Positions 1 through 10,100 of a stretch of DNA of 64,000 nucleotides are shown here, one piece after another. Every line of letters starts with the position of its first letter. The first letter of the stretch is position 1. A model generated the notes under the pieces. The model ran no database searches. It was not told the origin of the DNA and saw only the letters and a program-made list of their open reading frames with translations. Position numbers and translations under genes: made by a program. The DNA comes from Amborella trichopoda (lineage: Eukaryota > Streptophyta > Magnoliopsida > Amborellales > Amborellaceae), in NCBI RefSeq assembly GCF_000471905.2, contig NW_006500104.1:2349491-2413490 (forward strand), read 5' to 3'.

Positions 1-772
1 TGCATATATTTACAGGCATATGGGCCGATATGCCCTCGATGTTATCTTTTCCTTTTAACATGTCCGTATTTTCTTTGAATGTATAGGTTTCAAAGCCTGA
101 ATAAAAGGCTTTCGGCTTATTTTCTTTTCTTAAGTAGATGTAAATTGTAACAGAGGATTAAACCTCTGGAGTTGCTTAGTGCCTAGTATAAATATAAACT
201 TGTGTTTCTGATATAAAGTGCATGGGTGAATGTGGCCATGAATGTGATGTCCTCTGGTTGTTTATTTGGAGTCTAATGTTTGTCTAAACATTCTATTTCT
301 CAACACATTTACATTTCGGAGCGACCATGTGTGTAGAGCCTAGGAACATCAAAGAGACCTCTCTGTTTTCCTGTATCTCGATGACGGATTGCCCTTCTTA
401 TGCACATAAAAAAGAGTATCGAAGGGGCACAAATATCATCTTGAGATAGCGCTCTTGCATGCCCGAAAACACTAAGGAATCAATCTTTGATTTTCAAAAA
501 GTATACTACTTTTTCTTCCTATTTCACCCACCAATTTTTCAACACTCTCTCCTAATCAAATCTATTCATGTTAACTTACTCTTTTGATTATATCTTTCTT
601 TCTTTCTGTTGTTTTTTCTTTTTCTATTTTCTATTGATTAATGATAACTCTCTAGTTTGTATGTATTTTTCTTGATGATACTCTATTTTGTTAAAACATG
701 ATAACCATATTGCTCAATGTTATTTCTTATATTTGAAAGATTATATAACCCCATCCATAACTTCACCATCTC
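1..772. other. AT-rich spacer, no gene seen
   Basis: No reading frame of note and no recognisable repeat family. Stop codons are frequent in all frames. The stretch is T-rich and looks like ordinary plant intergenic DNA or the flank of the transposase-like fragment that follows. Confidence 0.5.
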
Positions 773-858
773 AAATGGATGAGTTTGATGGGAAAGCATT
801 CCCTCAGCTAAATGGATGAGTTTGATGGGATAGCATCCCCTCAGCTAAATGGATGATT
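773..858. repeat. 37-bp tandem repeat, 2.3 copies
   Basis: The unit beginning AAATGGATGAGTTTGATGGG starts at 773, 810 and 847, so the period is exactly 37 bp. The third copy is partial and diverges after 12 bases. Because 37 is not a multiple of three, the duplication breaks any reading frame running into the downstream FAR1-like fragment. Confidence 0.8.
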
Positions 859-1145
859 TCTATGATATGGAATCTCCAATTGAGAAAAAAGGTGATTATG
901 GGTATTTATGCCAAAATGAGGAGGTCCAAAATACGACATCAAATTGTTTGCTACAAGATGAATCAAATGATGCTAGTTTGGGTGTTGATGGCAATAACAT
1001 AGGAAATCCTATCATCTCAATCACAAAAGGACGTCTAACGGTGAAAGGTTCAAAAGGGCTGCTGAAATAGCAAGAAACCAAGGAATTGTAAGATGCAAAG
1101 GTGCGGTGAAACTGGTCATGATGCAAGAAATTGCCCACTCAATTT
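849..1145 (+). pseudogene. FAR1/MULE-transposase-like C-terminal zinc-knuckle fragment
   Basis: A 73-codon open frame ends in a segment resembling the conserved tail of FAR1-related and MULE-derived proteins (…PIISITKGR…VKG…). The similarity then continues in another frame: residues Cys-Gly-Glu-Thr-Gly-His-Asp-Ala-Arg-Asn-Cys-Pro, a CCHC knuckle, are read from about 1100 to 1135. The first open frame stops at 1070, so at least one frameshift separates the two parts. FAR1/FRS proteins are transcription factors domesticated from Mutator-like transposases; the knuckle follows the SWIM region in that family. Only the last tenth of such a protein is present and no transposase or SWIM domain is visible. 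It may equally be a relic of a real MULE rather than of a host FRS gene. Confidence 0.5.
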
Positions 1146-1351
1146 TGTGAATAAGAGCTTTTATTTTTATGAATTGGTACAATGATGATGTTGGGGTTCT
1201 AAATAGTTTTCTAGGTTGTTCGTTGTATATGGAAACCCAATCTACCCATAATTTTTGTGGGCATGCTTCAAAAAACACACCACTTTTATTTAGGGGGTGA
1301 GTAATATTTTTTTTCTTATTAGTAAAGTGTAAACTTTTATCTTGATTTTCA

Positions 1352-1530
1352 TTTGCCTCTTATTAGGAATTCACTATAACTTGGCATGACTGGTTTCAGG
1401 TACCATTAATGAGGATTGATGAATTTTTGATGATATAATTTGCTTTTGCCTCTTATTAGGAATTCACTATAACTTGGCATGACTGGTTTCAGGTACCATT
1501 AATGAGGATTGATGAATTTTTGATGATATC
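1352..1530. repeat. 93-bp tandem duplication
   Basis: The stretch starting TTTGCCTCTTATTAGGAATT at 1352 recurs at 1445, almost base for base over about 85 bp, ending in TGATGATAT. The copies are so alike that the duplication is probably recent. It lies just downstream of the FAR1-like fragment and has no coding capacity. Confidence 0.85.
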
Positions 1531-2559
1531 ATTTTGCTTGTGAAAGTTAGAAAATAGAATATTCTGAAAGATGCGAGTTCCAAAGCATCTTATCAATTGT
1601 TGTTCATTGATTGTTGTATAGCATTTTTTGTTAGCTTTTGTTGCCCTCCATCATCTTGGTGGTTTGTATTAGCCTATTTTTGCAACTGGTGCACCTCTTT
1701 ATACTTGCACTTAATACAAACGTTTATCTTTCTAAAAAGAAAGTTTTACTTATGAGATGCATTTGTTAGTTTTGAAGAGTTAAAGAAATTTCTGATCTAG
1801 ATGTTGGATATAGTTCCTCTCTCTCTCTCTCTCTCTCTCATGTGGTGTGATGTATAGATATTCTAAATACTACTTTTTTTTCTTTGTTTTTGAATTGAAA
1901 GATGTTCTCCTAATTGAAAAATTTGCCCACAGCATTTATATCAGTTGTGCTGTCAATTATGATGATATGGAAAGCTACTTTCTCTCTCACACACACATAT
2001 GCTGTGCGAGTAATGTGAAACATAAATGAAGCAAGCACTAATGCTTTTGTTTTCTTACACTACTCTAAGTAGCATAATAGACTTTTTTTTTGCTCTCCAT
2101 ATGCATCATTGTTACACACCACTAGTGTGAAAAGAGCTCCCTTGTGCTTATAATGCACAGAAGATCAAAGGTTTCATAGCATGACACAATCACTCAAGAA
2201 ATTCCAAAATATTTTAATTGTGAGGTGTTGGTGTTTGACATACGGTAAAAGATCTCAATCTTTGTCAGAATGATCAGTAACTCTTTATTCAAACGAAACA
2301 TGACAAGATGCATCCTACAAAGGAAAATAAGAAAAACCAACTAAAATGAGGAATTTGAGAAGAAAAGGTTTATAATGCACCCAAATGCAAGGGAAATGGA
2401 GGGCAAAGATTGAAACATATAACAAACAGCCCATGTTTAGATTACACAAAATTCACAGCGACAACCATCATTTGAGTCCTAAAGCTATAGAGGAAAGAGC
2501 TCATGGAAGCAAATGTAATTGTGCTTGGTAGTACTATCCATTGTAGCTGCCTCCTTTTA
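1531..2559. other. AT-rich spacer with (TC)n microsatellite
   Basis: No gene seen. A (TC)11 run lies at 1817-1839. The 60-codon open frame at 1847-2029 has no recognisable similarity and starts in low-complexity sequence. Confidence 0.5.
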
Positions 2560-3210
2560 GAGGGCCAAGCATGTCCACTCAAAGTGATAAGATATGTAAA
2601 TAAACTGAACTTATTTTCAAGAGTGGCAGAATTGAATTAGTATAATTGTGAGATTTGGAACAATGCCTCCTTGTTGAGGCTGAGTCGATGGACCATCATT
2701 AACTTGCACAATTTTATAGAGTTCCATCACCTAAAACAATAGAAAACAGAGATTGTGACTCTCTAATCTTTCATCCCCATCGGTCTTTGCTGGTATGGGC
2801 TGCATTTGTAAGAACGTAGTACCACCATCACGCTTTGAAACTAGTTCCCGAAAATCGTAAGCATCCTCAACATCAAGAACTTGAAACCGATTTGAGTAAC
2901 CAAGTAAATGGACATTCTTGAATATGGATGGACAAATTTCTATCTTGTCAAATCCAGCCCGTTACGCCCGTTCAAGTATATAAAAGTAAGAAAGTGGTAA
3001 AAAGAAACTATTGACGGGCGGCACACTAGGTGCCAAACTGTTTACACATCAAATCTGGACAAAACAGACTACTCGAAGTCAATTCCATCCGGATTTGTGC
3101 GCAAACTCGTTAATTTAGATGTTCTGTAGAGATGGGTGTCATCAAATTCCAATATGTGAGAAAGTGATCTTAGGAGAGACTTCTTTCTCGCGGGCCATTG
3201 GCCAGTGGCA
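2560..3210 (-). pseudogene. Unidentified exon-like coding segments
   Basis: I do not recognise the product. On the minus strand, about 2955 to 2745 reads without stops as a plausible globular protein (GFDKIEICPSIF, then NRFQVLDVEDAYDFRELVSK, then GGTTFLQMQP). A stop then coincides with a good acceptor context (TTTTCTATTGTTTTAG) at about 2730, followed by a second open stretch (VMELYKIVQVNDGPSTQPQQ). A third stretch at about 3205 to 3069 (ATGQWPARKKSLLRSL…) also follows an acceptor-like AG. The composition is unlike the random AT-rich frames around it. It could be exons of a small host gene downstream of the P450 or a fragment of one. No start codon or full intron structure could be settled. 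Confidence 0.3.
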
Positions 3211-3757
3211 ACTTGAATTTGTGTAAAACAAAAAGGAAATTTTAGGAAATAGAGGGAAAACATGAGAGAGAAACTAAACAACAAGAAATAAATAAGAATA
3301 AATATAAACAAATAAAGTATTTGTAAGCCTAGCCCTCAGGCCTGGCACCCAGAGTTGGCGATAGGATCAGATGGGAAGGGTAAGTCTTTACAGCATTGTG
3401 TTCTTCGAGATTGCTAAACAGGAAGTTGATGTCGAACTCTACGAAGAGATTTGCCTAGGAATGTTCTTCTTGCGCTTAGGTTTGAGGGGATGTTCTTCTC
3501 CGGGGTTTAATTGATTTTGGTTTATGGGTTGCAGAGAATGTTGGGTTTCGATGGACCTAGGATTTGGCCTGAGTTTATTGGACAGAACTAGGACAAGTTT
3601 TCAATTTACCCCCTCTTCTCTACTTGATGAATACTAACCATCCAAAGAAAACAAAAGCAAACATCAACTGTTCAAATTGAACCCTCAGAAATAAGGAAGT
3701 TTACAACAACATAAATAAGTAAGAATTGAAATCAAATCTTCCCATACAAATAAACTT
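3211..3757. other. 3' flank of the P450 gene
   Basis: Lies between the unidentified minus-strand segments and the P450 stop codon. It must hold the P450 3' UTR, but no canonical AATAAA is visible on the minus strand close to the stop. No other gene is seen. Confidence 0.4.
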
Positions 3758-4183
3758 TTACTGGGAATGGATGATGATTGGAGCTCCATGTTGAGGACCC
3801 ATTGTGATCCTAAGCGCAGGAGCATGCTGATAAGATGGAGAGAGTGTGAAAGTATAGCATCTGAGAATCATAGAGAGAGCCACTTTGGCCTCTAGTGTGG
3901 CAAAGTTCAAGCCTACACATATGCGAGGGCCATAGCCAAATGGTATAAAGGACACTTGGGTTGATGCAGCAGTGGTCACCCCTTGCGCAAACCGCTCCGG
4001 TTTGAAAAGGTTCACATCGTCCCCCCATTGTGATGGATCATGGTATGCTGCTAATGGTGGCACCACTAGCTCCATTCCTGAGGGGATGGTAAATTTCCCC
4101 ACTCTTACCTTCCTTATAGATGCCTTGGTTAGGAATAGAACTGGTGGGTACAGTCTCAGAGACTCATTGATTAGCATATTCAT
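3758..4183 (-). CDS. P450 exon 5 (K-helix, PERF, haem loop)
   Basis: 426 nt including TAA, acceptor GCATATAG|ATG at 4183. Carries [14 protein letters not shown] and [10 protein letters not shown] with the haem-ligating cysteine. The in-frame ATG at its first codon is internal, not a start. Confidence 0.93.
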   Translation of the reverse strand: MNMLINESLRLYPPVLFLTKASIRKVRVGKFTIPSGMELVVPPLAAYHDPSQWGDDVNLFKPERFAQGVTTAASTQVSFIPFGYGPRICVGLNFATLEAKVALSMILRCYTFTLSPSYQHAPALRITMGPQHGAPIIIHSQ

Positions 4184-7100
4184 CTATATGCATTAAAAAA
4201 AAAAAAATTATTAAAAATGGTGCCTGCAGTATAAAGTTTAAGTTTCCATGTAAAATAATAAGACATTTATTTGAAAGTTTTTTGGGATTTTAAATTATAT
4301 TGCCGATTGAAAGAAAAAGTTTATTTGCTTGATGATTAGGTTAAGAAGGAAAAAAAGATTCAAAATTTGATGGGAAATTAACATAAAAATCTATTTTTAT
4401 TTTTAAAATTTCTAAACAGATTGTATATTATGGAGCCATTTACTATTGGTATAAAGAGGTCACAATTACTTATAACTATCTCATGCGAAATCTGATAGCT
4501 TAGGTGTGTCATAAAATTCAAAAAAAATTTCTTAAACTTTGAGCTTGGTCAATGCAATAAATATAGCCATCTAATTTCACACACAATTGTCAAGTTGTGA
4601 CCACTTGTACCAAATATAAATAGTCTCATTGTATACTTTTCTATTTTTAAAATACTCACTTATATTTCATATTTTATTTTTAAGTCCCATTTTTATAGTG
4701 AATAGTATATTATAATTTTTATTTCCTTTTTTATACATGGGATTAAGTTCAAATTTGGATAGTAGATACTTCTCACTGTCTCACTTTTGAAAATTTACCA
4801 AAATATATTTTAAAATTAAATAATATAAAATATAAAATATATGAGAATATTCTTAAATTTTGAAAATCAAAACAGATTTTTCCATTAATTTTCAAGGGAA
4901 AATATTTTTTAAAATGGGGAATTGGTCATTTTGAAGCCGTAGCTTTATATGATTTTGAAAAATAAATAAAAATTCAAATAAAGTCACATAGAAACATATC
5001 TTATAGGAATGGGCTCAAGGGTGGGGTGCCACAATGTTACGTTTTGAGTACCACTCCTACTACAGGTGGATGACCCCTTCTCCACTAAATTAAAAAAAAA
5101 AAAAAAAAAAAAAAAGAAAAAAAAAAGAAGAAGAATCCATCTTACTATTTTAAGTTGGGCGAGGCCATCAATGGAAGGTGTGTTTGAGCCAAGAACTTGT
5201 ATAACTTCTTTCCTTGCCCTCTCTTGCCACTCCGGGTGCATGGCCAAGAGAACAACGGTCCACGTGAGTAGTGCACTGGTGGTCTCGTGACCAGCAAGAT
5301 AGAAGGTCTTGCATTCATCCACTATGTCCTGCAATGATATATTGGAATTCACTTGTGATTGTAGCAACATTCCAAAATAGTCATCACCGTAACCATTTGC
5401 ATCTCCATTCCTCACTTTTTTCTCTCTTGCTTCAATCATTTTCATAATTGACTTCGTGATTTGTTGGTCTAGTATTTTGGCTTCTGCTTCATCCTTGGAT
5501 TGAAAAAGTCTCCATTTAAAATGAAAAATTCCAACGTTTTGTTAGTATACTCAAAACTACTCTGTGACATGCCACACATTTAAACACATTGTGAGAAAAA
5601 TTCTTTTTGGACCAGTTTAATGTAGAAGCTTAGTTGAGTAGATTCTTCTCAATCTTTATGCCTTTAATATGAATAAGAAAGGAAACTAAAGTGGGAGCCA
5701 AGAGATGACAATTGAGAAGCCATACAAAATAAATGTTAATCAGGTAAAATTATTTATTTAGAAGCCATACAAATCTTTCCTTTATATTAATGTAAAGAAT
5801 TTATTTATTTAAAAATGAGAGTACATTATAGGATTATTTGTTTTAAGTAGAAAAAGATCAAAATCACCTTTAATTACATCAGGTTGCTGGGGATGAGCCA
5901 ATCACCATGGTTAAAATTTAACAAAGTTTTCTCGAATTTTATGGCATATCCTTAGCCGTCAGATTTCACATATGAAGGATAGGGATAATTGTAAATTTGT
6001 TGTACCATGGTTAAATACTATTACATTATACAGTCCTTTTAAGAATAGAGATGCAAAGGAACAAGACAAATCAAAGTGAATTAACTAAGAAAAAAATATG
6101 GTGGCACCAAATTTATGAAGTACATGTGCCAAATTGCAGAGACTTTTATGGCTATCAGTATTCTTAGAAACATTGCAGAAAAACACATACTCAATTATAA
6201 TGTGATTTTTTCTATCTGTGTCATTGAAAATGGACCAGACCCATGTAACTAGAAAAAGTGTGCATTCTATTCTATTAGTAGTATGTTCATTTATTTAACT
6301 ATAGGCATTACCTAGATTGAAAAAAACCGTCAAAGATCTCTAACAAAGTTTCAAAAATATTTGTTCGACATTTAGTTTGTTTGTGTAAAGGTTTGTTAAT
6401 TGTATGAATTAAGGTTTAAAAAAACGCCGAGTCAAGCCGGACTCGCCTGGTTCGACTCGGGAATCGCCACAGAACGAGCTGGTTCCACATACAAAACGGG
6501 AACTACCCGTGTCTAGAGAGAACCGGGCGGTTTTAAACGATTTTAAACAGTAAACCTTTTAAACAGTAAACCGCCCGATGACATCATCAACCGGCGGTTC
6601 TGACGTTACCACTCTGATTATATCATCAACCGGCGGTTTTGATGTCACCACTCCGATTCTACACAGACACGTGCAGACGTCACCACTCTGATTATATCAT
6701 CAACCGGCGGTTCTGACATCACCACTCCGATTCTACACAGACACGTGCAGACGTCACCACTCCGACACGGACAGATTCTACACAGACACGTGCAGACGTT
6801 ACCACTTCGTCACGGACACGCAGACACGTGCGACAAAATCACGTGCCACATATCACGGGTGAGGTTGGGCCAATGTTTCCGTGCGTATGCCTTATTTCAT
6901 ATTACATAGGTATTTATCTAGCAAAGTTGAATACCCATCCTTCGATGTGGGATAATTCCCAAATATCATTAAATGAAAACGAAATATAAATATATTCTAT
7001 TAATCAGCAACTTATAATCACATGCGGCGAGGTGGCGTGATGGTTATGACCTCTGCTATTTCTTTTGACCTCCCAATGTCGAATCCCCTTGGGCATTTCA

Positions 7101-10100
7101 TTTTTTGTTGCATAATTGTTTTTGTTGTATATAGTGGTATAAATATTTTTATACATAATATAAAAGGCATAAAAAAATGAAAAATAAAAAATTTAAATTT
7201 GGTGTAGCAGTTAATTTTTGTTGTATATCGTGCTATAATTATTTTTGTAAATAATATGAAAGGCATAAAAAAATAAAAAATAAAGTCATGTAATATACGC
7301 ATTTTATTAATTTTTACATTGATAACCAAATCTTTTATTTTATTTATTAATTTTTACATTATAAATCATGTAATGTACTATTTTTCTTACAGCTGCCAAT
7401 AATATATTTTAAATTAGATAATATTATAAAATATTTTTAATTTATTATTATTTATCTAATAAAATAATTATAAAATATAAATTAATAATTATAATTTCAG
7501 TATATAATATTATAATTAGTTAGGTTGTAATAATTTTGGATTATAGTTAATTAGGCTATAATAATTTACGTTTTTTTTAGCGGATTAGGGTTTTTCGCCA
7601 AAACGAAATTTTAATGGCCATTATTTCATTGATTTAATCTACTCTTTATAATAGTCTATATATAATTATATGTATAATTATATATTTTAACTATGATAAT
7701 TCTATGATTTTTCTTTTATACGATGAAAATTTAATGGTTAACATAAGTTTATATCGGGAAAGAGCATCTCAATATTCACAAATTGATGAAAAAAATGTAC
7801 GTTAATAATGTAATACCCTCATTTCTTATTGGATTCTTAAAAGATAATATTTATAAAGAATTTTAATACTTTTTTTAGAATTTTTTTGAAGCTTAATCTG
7901 ACCGATTCAGTCGATTCCCGATACAGATTGCCGATTCGTCGATCCGGATGGGTTTTTGAGATGTCCGATCCGGATCACCGACCCTTTTTTTAAACCACTG
8001 GTTTGAATAGGTTTAGATGTTGTGGGCAGTCTAACCATTGACAGGAGTAAGCCCGGCCCGATCTGGGGTTCTAATATGACTAGTGCCTATTGCAAACTTT
8101 ATCTGAGTCACTTTGATTTGGTTGAAGTCTTTGATTCAGCTCCAAAACAAAGTGAAACCAATTCAACAATTTTAGGGAAATTTACGTATGAATTGGGTTT
8201 TTTTTTTTTTGCTGTTATAATGGTATCGCCCTGTCGTTATTATCTGGAAGGACCACGGTTTTTTTTTACTTTTTGACAAATTTTCCCCCAATCCGCTTTA
8301 TTTACCCCTCGAAAACATGGACTCTTCTTTCTGTCTCTTTAGTGCGTCCAGGGATCCTGCTGGCGATGAGGGACCATCGGTTTCCAAGGAGGTGATGAAG
8401 TCGAAGGATGAGGTCTTTCTTGTCGGGGCCAATACGGCCGGCAGCTCTTTCTGCATCGCAGGAGGCCAACGAGCTTCGAAAGAGTTCGCCATCAGCACTC
8501 CCCCTCACGCGCAATGTATGCAGCCAGCATTTCATCCTGCTCTGGGGTCCATGGCCCTTGCTTCAAACCCACCTTACTGCAGCACGATGTTGGTACCCCA
8601 CTCCCTCTGTTGCTACTGCTTCTACCACTCGTCGCTCTACTGCTGCTGCTACAGGAACAGATGACTTACGACTCCTCATTGTTGGTTCCCTGCTTTAATT
8701 TCTGGTTCTGATCCTCATTGTTGGTTGTATGCGTCTTTTTTTTCTTTTACAATTTTAGGTATCTAATATTTGATAGGGGCCCTTGACGTGTGTTTGCTTT
8801 TCAACTCGGGAGAGAGAGAGAGAGAGGAGAGGGAGAGGTACTTCTGTAATGGGGGGAGATACAAAAGCTAGAGAGATAAGAGTTAATTTGCTTCAAAAAA
8901 GAGAGAAAGAGTTAACTCATTTTTTAGGGTGGCAAAAAAATAAAAAAATGTCTTGGATGCATCATTCCAGTAATAACAGTCAATTTTTGGGCAAACCGTT
9001 ATAATGGTAAAAAAAACCCGAGTTCGTACGTAAATTTCCCACAATTTTAATACGTTTCTAAAGTTTTCGAACCATGATTAATTAAACATATGATGTATAT
9101 ACTTGATATGTTCAAAACTTGTAAAATATACTTCATGTATTAAAAGAAAAGATAGGAACACCTACCTATTTAGACTTTTTTTATGTTTAAAAATATTTAA
9201 AACCTCTCAAAGACCTTAATCAATCCAAGAGCTAAAACACTTTCTTGTCGTGGCCAAGACAAATAGCTCTCCGAAGTCCAAAGGGAATTTGATAGCATTT
9301 GTTGTTATGTAACTCATCATTTATTTGAATTTGCTCTCTCTCTCTCACACACTAGTAAGCAGCCCTGCGTTGCACAAAATCTTAGAAATTTCATCTAATA
9401 GAATTATTAATAATAAAAAAATTTAATAAACCAAATAGAAACTAAGAAAATCAAATTTTGTTGAAATAGAATGACAGATATTTAAGAAAGAGCGCTAAGT
9501 ATTGTTAAAAATTAATGCTACACTAGATATAGCAATTCTGCACATGTATGTACATTAATATATATAAATTTAAAGATGTACTTTACATACCAATTTACCA
9601 TATGTTATTAGAATTATTTGTAATTATATTTGATGATATTATTAATATTTTTGAAGTAATTTGACAATATGTCTTTTGTATGACATTTTATAATAGCACA
9701 TAAGAATTTGATAGCAAAATGACTAATGCATCGTATTATTATAAGGAAAATGTTTATACAAGGATGCAACGTTAAAATGTAAGATTAATGATCCACATCA
9801 AAAATCTATTGAAAGAGGTTGTTTTAATATTGAAAAGCTCTCTAATTGATTATCTTGACATCAAGATGTACGAATATGGTAAAAAAAAAGATTGAGTCCT
9901 AGAAAGAATGCATCTTGCAATATGTTATCTAGGCAGTTCATTTTCAAGATTTTCATATGTTTATAGATCTACTTGATTTTAACCATTTTTAAGTTTTACA
10001 AATTTATAATTAGATATAAAAATATATTTTCAAATAATACTAACGATTTTTTATACCAAAATATACAATTTGAAGGTGTGCTTTAGTTGGATTGTCTAAT

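Larger units (their letters stand above)
6413..7996. mobile_element. Possible non-autonomous hAT-like element
   Basis: The two ends are inverted copies of GGTTTAAAAAAA (left at 6413, right ending at 7996). Both subterminal zones are rich in CCGG, GATCC and CGGGAATCG motifs, unlike the AT-rich interior and flanks. The composition recalls plant hAT-type non-autonomous elements, which have short terminal repeats and GC-rich subterminal arrays. I could not find a clean 8-bp target duplication, so the boundaries and family are uncertain. The inside has no transposase frame. Confidence 0.35.
8166..9049. repeat. 9-bp target site duplication ACAATTTTA
   Basis: Identical ACAATTTTA at 8166-8174 and 9041-9049 directly flanks the inverted termini of the element between them. 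Nine-base duplications are diagnostic of Mutator-like transposition. Confidence 0.85.

Noticed and set aside
4984..5145. Continuation of P450 exon 4 frame with a poly-Phe tail
   Set aside because: Read-through of the intron 4 T tract; a good GT donor at 5145 ends the exon and restores phase with exon 5.
7018..7329. 103-codon minus-strand frame
   Set aside because: AT-rich Phe/Ile-rich translation overlapping the tRNA-like relic; no similarity to a known protein.
8317..8711. Plus-strand frames (115, 96, 65 codons) in the MULE
   Set aside because: They are shadows of the captured MYB fragment, which makes sense only on the minus strand, and of Cys/Leu-rich low complexity.
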